From: Acidobacteriaceae bacterium
GTDB lineage: Bacteria; Acidobacteriota; Terriglobia; Terriglobales; Acidobacteriaceae
Direction of reading: 5' to 3'
DNA: 64,000 nt
Assembly (NCBI GenBank): GCA_903642265.1
Contig: CAHJWN010000009.1
Location: 1-64,000, forward strand
The position numbers and the translations under genes were made by a program. This document shows, piece by piece, positions 1 through 8,077 of this stretch (its first letter is position 1; each line of letters begins with the position of its first letter). The notes below the pieces were generated by a model, which saw only the letters and a program-made list of their open reading frames with translations, had not been told where the DNA came from and made no database searches.

Positions 1-1
1 C

Positions 2-262
2 GCCGAAGTTGGCAGCGGCTTCCTTTGCGCCATCGCCGGAATTACCAACGAGCGGACGGAGCAGAATTCCACCAGCTACATCCAGCACTGGATTGACGCC
101 CTGAAGGGCGACAGCCGCCTTGTCATCACCGCCGCATCAGCGGCACAAAAGGCAGCCGATGAAATCGTCGGCTATGCCTTCGAGAACGAGGATCAGGGCG
201 ACAACACCACAGGGGGGACCGGCGAGACCGGTGCCCCCTTCTATCTCCCACTCGCGGCCTAG
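2..262 (+). CDS. ArdC-like anti-restriction protein, C-terminal part
   Basis: The open frame enters from the left edge and stops at 260-262, giving the last 86 residues of a longer protein. The visible part contains a GSGFLCAIAGI block, then SYIQHWIDALKGD and ITAASAAQKAADEIVG. This matches the C-terminal zincin-like half of ArdC-family proteins (ssDNA-binding plus metallopeptidase-like domain, about 300 residues), which protect incoming plasmid DNA from restriction. The zinc-binding helix itself lies outside the window. A Gly/Thr-rich tail ends the protein. It sits at the edge of the plasmid maintenance module, a usual place for ArdC. The family call rests on recognised sequence pattern only. 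Confidence 0.75.
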   Translation, partial: AEVGSGFLCAIAGITNERTEQNSTSYIQHWIDALKGDSRLVITAASAAQKAADEIVGYAFENEDQGDNTTGGTGETGAPFYLPLAA

Positions 263-366
263 ATCCCAGCCGAGTACCAAATGCGGCACCCCAGATTTAT
301 CGTTCTAAATTTATAAAAGTATAGACATATAAACGCATGTGATTTTAGATTGGTAAAAGGATAAAC

Positions 367-987
367 ATGATCATCGCATTCGCAAACAACAAAGGGGGAG
401 TGGGCAAAACGACCTCAGCCGTCCACTTGGCGGCTTGCCTTCAGCTCACGGGCCCGACCTTGCTCCTGGATGGAGACGATACCCGGAACGCTACGGCATG
501 GAGCCAGAAAGGCGACGGTTTCCCATTCAAAGTCGCCAGCATTGAGCAGGCCGCTAAGCTCTCCCGCAACTACGAGCACACCATCATCGACACTGGCCAG
601 CGCCCGTCGGAAGATGAGTTGAAAGCGCTTATGGAAGGGTGCGACCTTCTCATCATTCCCGCCGTTCCAGCGGGTCTAGACAATGATGGACTGTCTCTCA
701 CGATCAACACTCTTCGCAAGATGAAGAACGATGCCTTTCGCGTTTTGCTGACCAAAGTACCTCCGCCGCCAGAACCACAGGGGCGCGAGCTTAGAGCCGC
801 GCTCCTAGCCGAGGGTGTTCCGCTGTTCTCGGTTGATATTCCCCGGTTGAACATCTTCGACAAGGCCGTAGAAGCGGGCACGACCGTAAACAAGCTGATA
901 GTCCCGAAGAAGGACGCTCCTCGTGCAGCTCGCGCATGGGGCGCATATCAAACCGTTGCAAAAGAGGTGTTGAGCCATGGCAAGTAA
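367..987 (+). CDS. parA: ParA-family partition ATPase
   Basis: A 206-residue ATPase with the deviant Walker A motif KGGVGKTT at residues 9-16, the switch region LLLDGDDTRNATAW, and IIDTGQRP in place of the usual IIDTPP. This is the compact ParA type found on plasmids, which moves plasmid copies by ATP-driven binding to nucleoid DNA together with a centromere-binding partner. Start chosen at ATG 367 after an AAAAGGATAAAC ribosome site. The 3' end overlaps the next gene by 11 bp, so the pair is likely co-transcribed and translationally coupled. The upstream 100 bp is AT-rich (around 299-345) and probably holds the promoter. Confidence 0.93.
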   Translation: MIIAFANNKGGVGKTTSAVHLAACLQLTGPTLLLDGDDTRNATAWSQKGDGFPFKVASIEQAAKLSRNYEHTIIDTGQRPSEDELKALMEGCDLLIIPAVPAGLDNDGLSLTINTLRKMKNDAFRVLLTKVPPPPEPQGRELRAALLAEGVPLFSVDIPRLNIFDKAVEAGTTVNKLIVPKKDAPRAARAWGAYQTVAKEVLSHGK

Positions 988-1279
988 GACCAAGTACGAT
1001 GGGCTTCTGAAGCGCACCGAACCAGCACAGTCCGAGCCTATTGAAGAGGCTTCACAGGCCCCTGAAGCCGCTCCGATACCGCCTGCCGTGCGGAAGCCCG
1101 GTAGGCCAAAAAAGCCTCTTGCCAAGTCAAAAGACCCAAACATGAAGGGCTTTACCATCATCCTCACAATTGATACACACGCCGACGCGAGCTCCCTTTT
1201 GAAGAAGCTGCGTACAGGCGAGGATATGTCCGAGCTGGTCGAGCGCCTGCTTGCAACATGGGTGAAGGAAAACAAGTAG
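977..1279 (+). CDS. small ParA partner, putative centromere-binding protein
   Basis: A 100-residue protein overlapping the end of parA by 11 bp, with a ribosome site (GAGGTGTTGAG) inside parA. The first half is Pro/Ala rich and contains KPGRPKKPLAKSK, an AT-hook-like basic stretch; the second half (residues about 55-100, GFTIILTIDTHADASSLLKKL...MSELVERLLATW) has the strand-helix-helix look of a ribbon-helix-helix domain. Small RHH proteins of this kind (ParG/ParR-like) replace ParB in compact partition systems. I see no ParB homologue. The role as centromere-binding and autoregulatory partner is inferred from position and size, not from recognised homology. Confidence 0.65.
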   Translation: MASKTKYDGLLKRTEPAQSEPIEEASQAPEAAPIPPAVRKPGRPKKPLAKSKDPNMKGFTIILTIDTHADASSLLKKLRTGEDMSELVERLLATWVKENK

Positions 1280-1495
1280 GGAAGGGAAGGAACGGACAGG
1301 TGATTCAGGGAGACCGCCCCGAACCACCCGCTTGAATTCTCCGCTCAGAGCCCACCCAGAGGAGGAGGGCTGCTGATGACCAGTTTATCTAAGCCCATCG
1401 TCTCGATCATGTAGTCTTTCGTGCAAGGTAAAGCCCCCAGCGTTCCCGCGCCGAGGGCCGTGAAACATCCATTCGCATAAGAGGCGAGTGGTCTA

Positions 1496-1522
1496 CAAAC
1501 CCCCGCAGAGGAGGCGGGTTTG
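1496..1522 (+). promoter_or_regulatory. hairpin over the repA ribosome-binding site
   Basis: CAAACCC (1496-1502) pairs with GGGTTTG (1516-1522), with a further CC/GG pair inside, and the purine-rich ribosome site AGAGGAGG lies in the loop and inner stem. The second arm ends exactly where the repA ATG begins at 1523. Such a fold would mask the ribosome site, so it may limit RepA translation and copy number. The pairing is read directly; the regulatory role is inferred. Confidence 0.5.
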
Positions 1523-2530
1523 ATGGACAGAATACCCCAAGAGAAAACCGTTGCGGACCAAAAATCTGTGACCACCGGCAAGGTGAAGAAGGTACGCGAG
1601 CCGGACACTCCTGAAAAAAAAGCACAACGAGCTGCTCGGAAATCGAAAGCAAAACACGCGCAATCCTTCGACATCATGACGAACCCGCCAGATAAGACCT
1701 CCAATGGCAAAGTCATTGCTTACACGCCTTATTTCACCACGCAATTCGGTCTGCCACATAGCCCGGTCGAGGGAGAGAAGTGGGTTCGCAAAGACGGCAA
1801 CCGAACGCTCCGCATCACAGCCGACAGCCGATATGGAGTCCCATACGGGAGCATCCCTCGCCTGCTGATAGCGTGGGTCGCTACGTGGCAAGTACGCCAT
1901 CCTAGCGCAACCAAGATCGAGCTAGGCAAGAATCTGTCTTCGTTTCTAGAAGACGAATTGCATCTGCCCAGGACTGGCAAATATATCCGCAACGTCAAGG
2001 AACAGCTCATTGCCCTTTTCACGTCGAAGATCTCTGTGACGGTGGAAGACGACGTGCCCGATCACTTCGGATACAAGAGCGCCCAGCTCGCAGATGAGAT
2101 CGAGCTTTGGGGTCAGACCGACAACCAGGACGCCCTTTGGAACTCATATATCGCCCTAACCCCGAAGTTTCGGGAATACTTGCTGCTGAACCCGGTCCCG
2201 ATCGACACCCGAGCGTTTCCGATCCTAAGCGGCTCTCCGCTTGCAATCGACTACTACCTCTGGTTTGCCAGGACAATGTTCAGTCTCAGAAAGTCGAGAC
2301 TCGTCACGTGGGCAGAGCTTCATGGGCAATTCGGCTCCGCATACGACTTCACGGACAAACGAGGCCGTCACAACTTCCGCACCGAGTCTAAAAAACAGAT
2401 CGAGACCCGCGTAACTGTGGCATACCCCACTCTGCGCATCAGCTTTGATACCAAGGGGAAGGGAATCATGCTTCACCCCTCTCCTACCCCCGTCCCTGCA
2501 ACGCCTAAAAAGGCGGTTTTACCTTCCTGA
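1523..2530 (+). CDS. repA: RepA-type plasmid replication initiator
   Basis: About 335 residues. After a Lys/Ala-rich N-terminal tail (to about residue 65) the core reads YTPYFTTQFGLPHSPV, YGVPYGSIPRLLIAWVATW and LGKNLSSFLEDELHL, typical of the 'plasmid encoded RepA' initiator family (Pfam PF04796 type), a winged-helix DNA-binding protein that binds iterons to open the origin. The ATG at 1523 follows AGAGGAGG; a TTG immediately before it (1520) is a less likely start. Seven iterons begin only 5 bp after the stop codon, so the gene sits immediately beside its origin. A hairpin covers its ribosome site. Family call is firm; copy-number control is inferred. Confidence 0.88.
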   Translation: MDRIPQEKTVADQKSVTTGKVKKVREPDTPEKKAQRAARKSKAKHAQSFDIMTNPPDKTSNGKVIAYTPYFTTQFGLPHSPVEGEKWVRKDGNRTLRITADSRYGVPYGSIPRLLIAWVATWQVRHPSATKIELGKNLSSFLEDELHLPRTGKYIRNVKEQLIALFTSKISVTVEDDVPDHFGYKSAQLADEIELWGQTDNQDALWNSYIALTPKFREYLLLNPVPIDTRAFPILSGSPLAIDYYLWFARTMFSLRKSRLVTWAELHGQFGSAYDFTDKRGRHNFRTESKKQIETRVTVAYPTLRISFDTKGKGIMLHPSPTPVPATPKKAVLPS

Positions 2531-2576
2531 CTCTGCGTACTTTTACCGGACCGAGGCTCCTCAAAGGGATGGCGCA

Positions 2577-2618
2577 GCGGTAGACAACCGGAGACCCTAT
2601 GTCTACTCTTGTCTACCG
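2577..2618 (-). repeat. 42-bp dyad element, origin copy
   Basis: The plus strand has CGGTAGACAA at 2578-2587 and its reverse complement TTGTCTACCG at 2609-2618. Read on the minus strand, the whole 42 bp matches 14358-14399 at 38 of 42 positions, with differences only at element positions 11, 21, 23 and 30. It lies between iterons 1 and 2. A shared binding site for a plasmid protein (partition, relaxosome or copy-control) is the simplest reading. Confidence 0.85.
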
Positions 2619-2732
2619 CGCGACTCGGGAAAGGCTTTCGGCTTCAGAATTTGCGTACTTTTACCGGACCGCAGCAGTCAATTATGGCTGCGTACTTTTA
2701 CCGGACCTGCGGGGGCGGAATCGGGAGGCCGC

Positions 2733-2741
2733 TTATCCACA
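2733..2741 (+). promoter_or_regulatory. DnaA box
   Basis: TTATCCACA, a perfect match to the consensus TTATNCACA, lying between iterons 3 and 4. Host DnaA probably helps RepA open this origin. Confidence 0.75.
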
Positions 2742-2875
2742 GAAGGGCCTGTGAAGATGCTCAGGTGAAGCGTACTTTTGCCGGACCAGAACCGCTCCAT
2801 TTCGCGTACATCTACCGGACCCGTCGCGTACATCTACCGGACTTCCACAGCGAAAGTGCGTACTTCTGCCGGACC

Positions 2876-3245
2876 AAAAGGGACCTAAGTACATTCAATT
2901 CAAAGGTTTTCCCGCGCTAGTAGTAAAAGCTTCCTGTAGTCGTCTTTATAGAAATATCCAGGTCACCCGTAGTTCTCTTGGTGGAAAAGCGGAAATCCTC
3001 ACGAAGGCCAAAGAAAACAAACAACAACAACACCAAACCAAAAGCAAACCTTCCTAGTGAAAGGTGGGGGCTAGTTGGCGTCGTCGGCTAACGGTCTAGA
3101 AGAGGCGGCAAACAAGCAGAAAGGCCGGTAGGACAGCTTTGTAGGCCTCAGATGATGTCTCTCCCACCCAATCTGTTTTAAAGTGGCTTCTGCGACGTTT
3201 TTGCAAAAGCGGTGCCTTACCCGTCTGGCTTCGGCCCGCGAGTGC
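2876..3245. other. non-coding stretch right of the origin
   Basis: No supported gene in about 370 bp. It contains an A/C-rich low-complexity run at about 3010-3050 (repeated ACAAC/ACCAA units) and is followed by the 3' end of the XRE regulator. The short minus-strand frame 3071-3310 overlaps that regulator in another frame and has no protein character. The region may include the AT-rich unwinding part of the origin, but I see no clear 13-mer repeats. Confidence 0.5.
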
Positions 3246-3710
3246 CTATTTTGACAACGTACGGGATGGCGATTTAGCCCTTGGACGCGGCTCAGGGTTC
3301 GCCTTCGCACCCTTCTTCGTACCAGTCGGTTTCAACGAGGCAGATTCAGACACAATGCGCTCGCGCCGGGGTTTAGGTTTGGGTATCAGCTCAGGATCGA
3401 GTTTCGGGTCTGGTTCCGCATCAACTTCGGGACGAATACTGTGCTTGGCTTGAATCTCTTGGACGGTGAACTCAGGCCATTGGCCCAGGCCATCAAACAG
3501 CTCTACCAATGTGACCCTAAGCGCCTGCGCGATCTTCATTAGGGACCGTAGATTTAGACCGCCCCCCGCTTCGTACTTTCGCCATTGAGTGTCATAAAAG
3601 CCGGTGGAAATCATTATGTCGCGCATGTTCACGTTCTTCTCTTTTCGGAGAAGACGGATTCGCAAGCCAAGCGCCTTTGTAAAACCTTGGAACTCTTCGT
3701 CTGTTAGCAC
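3246..3710 (-). CDS. XRE-family helix-turn-helix regulator
   Basis: 154 residues. Residues about 10-70 form an XRE/Cro-type domain: LGLRIRLLRKEKNVNMRDIM, then FYDTQWRKYEAGGGLNLRSL and MKIAQALRVTLVELF. The rest is a Pro/Lys/Glu-rich tail ending in KSPSRTLSK, probably disordered. The start is GTG at 3710. It is transcribed away from the secretion operon and separated from it by about 430 bp, so it may control the transfer promoter or the replication module. Target sites are not known. Confidence 0.8.
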   Translation of the reverse strand: MLTDEEFQGFTKALGLRIRLLRKEKNVNMRDIMISTGFYDTQWRKYEAGGGLNLRSLMKIAQALRVTLVELFDGLGQWPEFTVQEIQAKHSIRPEVDAEPDPKLDPELIPKPKPRRERIVSESASLKPTGTKKGAKANPEPRPRAKSPSRTLSK

Positions 3711-4141
3711 ATTCGTTGGTCTTCACTTTCCCATTCATTGAATTTGCGATAGCGCTACGGTCCCCCTGCCACTCGACATTTCGTACCGGAGCCAAAAATC
3801 AGGCCTCTTTTTTCTATATAGCAGTACGACCGAGGATTCTACTCGGATGTCGGGATGCAGGTAACGGAACGTATACCCGTCGTTCACATGGAATGGGCTG
3901 TGTCCACGAATAGTGCTACTTTACAATTCACATACTTTTCGTTGCAAGTATAAAAGGCACTACTTGACATGTCAGATATGTAACGTGGTAAAACCTTCTC
4001 ATCACTTCAGGAAATAGCACTTCTGATGTGGGTGAATTACCCAAAAGCCTCAAAAAATCTCGGTAAAGCCGCGTGAAAACGTGTGCGCGGCGTCGTGTCT
4101 GTAAACACAACCCTCAACCCCGTCTGACCAGGAGACCCACC
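3711..4141. promoter_or_regulatory. divergent promoter region before the T4SS operon
   Basis: About 430 bp with no supported gene between the XRE regulator and the first pilin gene. A TTGACA hexamer at 3964-3969 could be a -35 element, although no strong -10 follows at 17 bp. Two similar CACTACTT/GCTACTTT words at about 3912-3964 flank an AT-rich stretch and could be regulator sites. The open frames at 3716-3913 (+) and 3928-4110 (-) have no recognisable protein features. Confidence 0.4.
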
Positions 4142-4540
4142 TTGAACAAGTCACTCGATACCCGCTTCTCCAGCCGCTTCGCCAGCAAGCTTTCCAAGCG
4201 CAACATGTTGTCCGCTGGCCGCACCCTTGCCCCTTTCTTCCTCGCGTTGGCTGCAACGACCGCAGCAAACGCGCAAGGGACCATCGATATGTCGGGGGCC
4301 ACAACCTTAATGACCACTGTGAAGACGTTTGCGGAGTACGCAGGGGCCGTGATCTGCCTTATCAGCCTAATCTTCGCTGGAGTTCAGATGATGAGCGGCA
4401 ACTTTACCCGCGCCATTCCAGCACTTGGCGGCGCGATCTTCGGAGCTGGCGTTCTTGGCTGGGGTGCTGGCTGGATCAGCTCACTCACCGGTCAGTCGGT
4501 CTCGATGATCGTAGTTCATCACAGCCAGTTCCTGGCCTAA
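4142..4540 (+). CDS. virB2: VirB2/TrbC-family conjugative pilin
   Basis: 132 residues from TTG 4142, chosen because AGGAGA lies 6 bp upstream; the same frame is open back to 4073 but without a ribosome site. A long basic leader (to LSAGRTLAPFFLALAATTAANAQ, cleavage expected after ANA) is followed by two hydrophobic segments, AGAVICLISLIFAGVQMM and GGAIFGAGVLGWGAGW, the layout of VirB2/TrbC pilins, which polymerise into the transfer pilus. It is the first gene of the operon and is followed 14 bp later by virB3, the order seen in most conjugation systems. Confidence 0.85.
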   Translation: MNKSLDTRFSSRFASKLSKRNMLSAGRTLAPFFLALAATTAANAQGTIDMSGATTLMTTVKTFAEYAGAVICLISLIFAGVQMMSGNFTRAIPALGGAIFGAGVLGWGAGWISSLTGQSVSMIVVHHSQFLA

Positions 4541-4554
4541 AGGAGACAGAGAAA

Positions 4555-4815
4555 ATGGCCAAGCGAGGAGAACCGTTACCCATCAATCAGGCGATGAATC
4601 GGTCCAGGTCGAAGCTCGGGCTGGAGTTGTCGGCATGGATGGCAATCGTCTTCATTTCGGTGATGGTTTTCCTCGTCGGCTTTCGCATGATGGCCATTCT
4701 CAGCTTCCCGGTGTTGGTTGGCGGGGCGTGGCTTACCGTTCGCAAGCACCCAAAGATGTTCCAGCTCTGGGGGCACAGCCTTTTACAGAAGTCCTACTAT
4801 GACCCTCGCAAATAA
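4555..4815 (+). CDS. virB3: VirB3/TrbD-family inner-membrane T4SS protein
   Basis: 86 residues with strong ribosome site AAAGGAGACAGAGAAA before ATG 4555. The N-terminal part is hydrophilic (GEPLPINQAMNRS), then two adjacent membrane segments at about residues 26-60 (MAIVFISVMVFLVGFRMMAI, LSFPVLVGGAWLTV), and a short tail ending YYDPRK. Size, topology and position directly before the VirB4 ATPase match VirB3/TrbD. Its end overlaps the virB4 start by 17 bp. Confidence 0.85.
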   Translation: MAKRGEPLPINQAMNRSRSKLGLELSAWMAIVFISVMVFLVGFRMMAILSFPVLVGGAWLTVRKHPKMFQLWGHSLLQKSYYDPRK

Positions 4816-7171
4816 TGCAGTGCAGAAACGAATCGCCCCCTGGTACGCGAAGGCCGGTGCAGGTTGCAGTATCGTACCGTTCTCACGTTATGTGAGCCCG
4901 AGCATGCTTGCTCTCAAGACCGGTGGGTATGCCTGCTGGTTCGACTTGACCGGAATGGACGAAGAGAGCCTGACCGATCAGGAGTTAGAGAGCCGGGTGC
5001 GTCTCATTCAGGCGGCCCTTCGAGGGTTACCCGAGGGAGCCTGCCTGTACCAGTACACGCGGGTTCTCTCCGGGTTCGATATTCCTCGACAAAACAAATA
5101 CGACAACCCTGTAACCGAGGCGTTCGTAAAAGACCGCATCAACTTTCTAGACGAGACTGCGGGCTTCCGCCGCATTGATCTTCGCTGGTGCCTCACCATC
5201 GAGCCACCCAAGGGAAACCCGTTCCAAAAAACCCCGTACGAACATGCGGGCGAGAACGCCCGAATGATGGCGAACCTTCAAAAGACCGCGAACATACTTG
5301 TCTCGCATCTCGGCCCCATCGTCGGGCTACGCCTCATGAACAAGCACGAATCCTTCCCGTTTATGTGCTATCTCTACAACCTCGAGCCTTGGGCCGAGCA
5401 TTGCAAACTGGAGAAAGACAGCGGTGTTGATCGGCAGATCGTCAGGAGTCCTCTGACGTGGAACACGGATCATCTCAGGTCAGGGAAGCGGTTCGTCCAG
5501 TTGTTTTCGCTGATGACGACGCCTGAGATTTCTCGCCCCTGCCAGTTCTCCGGATTGATGACGCTCGATTGCGATAGCGTTCTCTGCACAAGCTGGAGGC
5601 CGAAATCGACATCAGCCGCCCGGTCGGAGATCTCGCAGCAAGAAAAATTCATCAGTTTCTTCAAAATTGGTGTTCTCTCGCGTGTGCTGGCCGGTAAGAA
5701 CACAGCTTCGCTCGAAGGCGGGGCCGGAGCCAAAGCCGCCGACAAGAATGTAGACGACCTCAGCGAAGTCATCCGTTCTCTCGACAAGACGGCACAGGGC
5801 GAGTTTACGATGCGCCTGCTGGTAGCTGCTAAAAGCATGGAACAGCTCCATGAGATTGTGCCTGCTGTCCATCGTCAGTTCGTGGATGCTCGCGCCCAGG
5901 TGATCGAGGAGAGCCTTGGTAATCTCTCGGCCTTTTACACCATGTTCCCGGCCAATGGGAAGTTCAACGTCTTTCCGCTATGGCTGGCAGAGAACCATCA
6001 CGCACGGATGTCGTCTGTCTTCGCTCCCCACATCGGCCACTTGAGATCAGAAGACCTCAAAGGCGAATATCTCAACGTGTTTGAGACCAGGACGCGGACG
6101 CCTTTCTTTCAGGACGCGTATGTGAACGGTGTCCGGGTGAAATTAGTCATCGGACCAACCGGCTCAGGCAAGAGCGTCTTAATCAATCAGGAGGCGGCCT
6201 TAGAGCGGAAATATGGGGGTTTTACCTATATTTTCGATATCGGGAACTCTTATGAGAGCCAGGTCGAACTCTACGGCGGCAGGGTGGACCGGGTAGGCAA
6301 GGACGGCCCACGCGTCAATCCGTTCGCATTGGAACCGACCGAAAACAATCTGAAGTTCCTGTACTCCTTCGTCAAACTGCTGCTGACCAACGGCGGTGCG
6401 GAGCTAGAGCCCGAGGATGAAGACGTAATCTACAAGGCCGTCCAGGGCATGTACTACCTTGACGCAAAGACCCGCCGCCTCGCGTTTCTCGGCCTCCCCC
6501 CACGTCTCAACCGCTTTATGGGCAAGTGGGTCAACAACGGGGTGTACGCCAAGATCTTCGACAATCTGGAGGATGAGCTTTCCCTGAGCCGTCTTCAGTG
6601 CTTCGACTTCCAGGGCGTGAACAACGAGCAGTATGCGGACCTAATCGAACCGCTGATGGTGTGGCTACTCCACCGGATCAACGCCGTACTATTTGACCCT
6701 GCAAATCTCGGGGTTCCCAAGCACATCATCATCGAAGAGCTGTTTTCTTCCATGAAGAACAAACAGCTTCTTGACGCGGCTCTTTCTTCCATCAAGACGG
6801 TGCGGAAGAACCTTGGCGGCGTCACGTTGATCGGCCAGTCGGCAAGCGACCTTGGCGAAAATGCCGAGAGCATTGTGAACTCCTGCACATCCTTCGTCTT
6901 CCTGCCCGATGCCACGTTCAACCGGAAGACCTACGGAGAGCTGTTCAAGATGAACGAGCAGCAGCTTGACCTTTTCGAGAGCTTGCGGCAACGGGAAGCC
7001 CTCTATATCAGGCGCGACGGCCTTACCAAGGTGCTCACGCTCAACCTGGACAGCCGCAGCTACGCGAAGTTCTCGACTAAACCGATGGACCGGGTACGCC
7101 GGATGAAACTCGTCGAGCAATACGGGCTCACTGAGGGCATCGAGCGCTTTGCCCTTGGAGAGTCTGTCTAA
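4799..7171 (+). CDS. virB4: VirB4/TrbE-family T4SS ATPase
   Basis: 790 residues from ATG 4799, which overlaps virB3 and is preferred over the upstream in-frame start at 4718 that lies deep in virB3. Walker A IGPTGSGKS at about residues 451-459 and Walker B HIIIEELF at about 641 are clear; the N-terminal half is the CagE/TrbE/VirB domain. VirB4 is the largest energiser of the secretion channel and helps extract pilin from the membrane. The family average is about 800 residues, so it looks complete. No membrane segment is obvious, as in many VirB4 proteins. Confidence 0.95.
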   Translation: MTLANNAVQKRIAPWYAKAGAGCSIVPFSRYVSPSMLALKTGGYACWFDLTGMDEESLTDQELESRVRLIQAALRGLPEGACLYQYTRVLSGFDIPRQNKYDNPVTEAFVKDRINFLDETAGFRRIDLRWCLTIEPPKGNPFQKTPYEHAGENARMMANLQKTANILVSHLGPIVGLRLMNKHESFPFMCYLYNLEPWAEHCKLEKDSGVDRQIVRSPLTWNTDHLRSGKRFVQLFSLMTTPEISRPCQFSGLMTLDCDSVLCTSWRPKSTSAARSEISQQEKFISFFKIGVLSRVLAGKNTASLEGGAGAKAADKNVDDLSEVIRSLDKTAQGEFTMRLLVAAKSMEQLHEIVPAVHRQFVDARAQVIEESLGNLSAFYTMFPANGKFNVFPLWLAENHHARMSSVFAPHIGHLRSEDLKGEYLNVFETRTRTPFFQDAYVNGVRVKLVIGPTGSGKSVLINQEAALERKYGGFTYIFDIGNSYESQVELYGGRVDRVGKDGPRVNPFALEPTENNLKFLYSFVKLLLTNGGAELEPEDEDVIYKAVQGMYYLDAKTRRLAFLGLPPRLNRFMGKWVNNGVYAKIFDNLEDELSLSRLQCFDFQGVNNEQYADLIEPLMVWLLHRINAVLFDPANLGVPKHIIIEELFSSMKNKQLLDAALSSIKTVRKNLGGVTLIGQSASDLGENAESIVNSCTSFVFLPDATFNRKTYGELFKMNEQQLDLFESLRQREALYIRRDGLTKVLTLNLDSRSYAKFSTKPMDRVRRMKLVEQYGLTEGIERFALGESV

Positions 7172-7212
7172 CCCCAACCCCGCACCATCGGCTCCACCGA
7201 CAAGGACACACT

Positions 7213-8073
7213 ATGAAGAACGTACCGATTCTGTTTTTAACATTCGGCCTTGCGGCTGGGGCGACCACAAGCAGCTACGCCGCCACAACCCCGGACCCGA
7301 AGCATGTCCTGCTACCCAGCGCACCGCGAACCGTAATCATCACCGAGACTGACACGCCTCCAGTCATCCGTACCGGACTCCTGCAGGCGACCCTCATAGA
7401 ACTTCCGGCCGAGGAGAAGGTCGCCACTGTGTTTGGAGGAGACACCGTTTCGTGGGTGTTCGATGGAGGCCACGTTGCCAGCCGCTACATCTCCATCAAG
7501 CCCAAGGTGGCGAACAGTACGACCGACGTTCATATCGTTTCCGACCACGGCAATGAGTACACCTTGCAGCTCCGCGAGGTCTCCACAGACGACGATTCCC
7601 ACTTCGATTCAAAAGTGTTCGTGACCCCAGGGGATCAGGCCGGTAAAGACAAGCTGGCGGCAATGCCTGTCTTCGTCCCAGCCGCGGAGCTGGACAAGGC
7701 AAAGCGCGAGGCAGCGGAAGCCCAGGCCAAACAGACGAACGAGCTGAAGGTTGCGCAGACCAAAGCAGAGGCGTATCGGAGCCAGTACCCGGGAGAACTG
7801 CATTTCGATTACGCATGGGACCGGAAGAAGGCCGATGCGTTGGGGTTGCAGCAGGTTTGGCGGGATGACAAGTTCACCTATCTACGCGGGCACTTCCAGG
7901 AGACCCCCGCCCTGTACGAACTGAAGGACGGGAAGGGAAGCCTCATCAACTTCGATTTCAATGACGGCCTTTATACCGTTCCCAAGACTGTCCTCGTGGG
8001 CTATCTGACCATCGGCAAGCAGCGCGTGGACTTCCACCGCACCAGCACGGATCACACCGAAGGAGGCAACTAG
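7213..8073 (+). CDS. virB9: VirB9/TrbG-family outer-membrane-core protein
   Basis: 286 residues; signal peptide MKNVPILFLTFGLAAGA... with cleavage near residue 24. The N-terminal domain has the pattern FGGDTVSWVFDGG...SRYISIKPKVANSTTDVHIVS, and the C-terminal domain reads LHFDYAWDRKKADALGLQ, VWRDDKFTYLRG, ALYELKDGKGSLINFDF and LVGYLTIGKQRV, which is the CagX/VirB9 C-terminal beta-sandwich. It builds the periplasmic/outer-membrane ring with VirB10. An Ala/Lys/Glu-rich linker (about 155-190) separates the domains. ATG 7213 follows AAGGACACACT. Virb10 begins 4 bp after its stop. Confidence 0.9.
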   Translation: MKNVPILFLTFGLAAGATTSSYAATTPDPKHVLLPSAPRTVIITETDTPPVIRTGLLQATLIELPAEEKVATVFGGDTVSWVFDGGHVASRYISIKPKVANSTTDVHIVSDHGNEYTLQLREVSTDDDSHFDSKVFVTPGDQAGKDKLAAMPVFVPAAELDKAKREAAEAQAKQTNELKVAQTKAEAYRSQYPGELHFDYAWDRKKADALGLQQVWRDDKFTYLRGHFQETPALYELKDGKGSLINFDFNDGLYTVPKTVLVGYLTIGKQRVDFHRTSTDHTEGGN

Positions 8074-8077
8074 CGCC

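Larger units (their letters stand above)
2535..2875 (+). repeat. iteron array, seven 18-bp direct repeats (plasmid origin)
   Basis: Consensus GCGTACWTYTRCCGGACC, all on the plus strand, starting at 2535, 2653, 2690, 2770, 2804, 2826 and 2858. Copies 1-3 have CTTTTA in the centre, copy 4 CTTTTG, copies 5 and 6 CATCTA and copy 7 CTTCTG; copy 6 ends in T instead of C. Spacing is irregular (118, 37, 80, 34, 22 and 32 bp), tightest toward the right. With the adjacent initiator gene and a DnaA box inside the array, this is the likely replication origin and RepA-binding region. Short open frames that run through the array are repeat translations, not genes. Confidence 0.9.

Noticed and set aside
2535-2875. 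Possible CRISPR array
   Set aside because: Repeats are only 18 bp, spacers range from 4 to 100 bp, and no cas gene is near; beside repA they are iterons.
2445-2920. Two plus-strand open frames (2445-2768 and 2609-2920) with repeated FYRT/YFYRT residues
   Set aside because: They are translations of the iterons in different frames, overlap the repA end and have no ribosome site.
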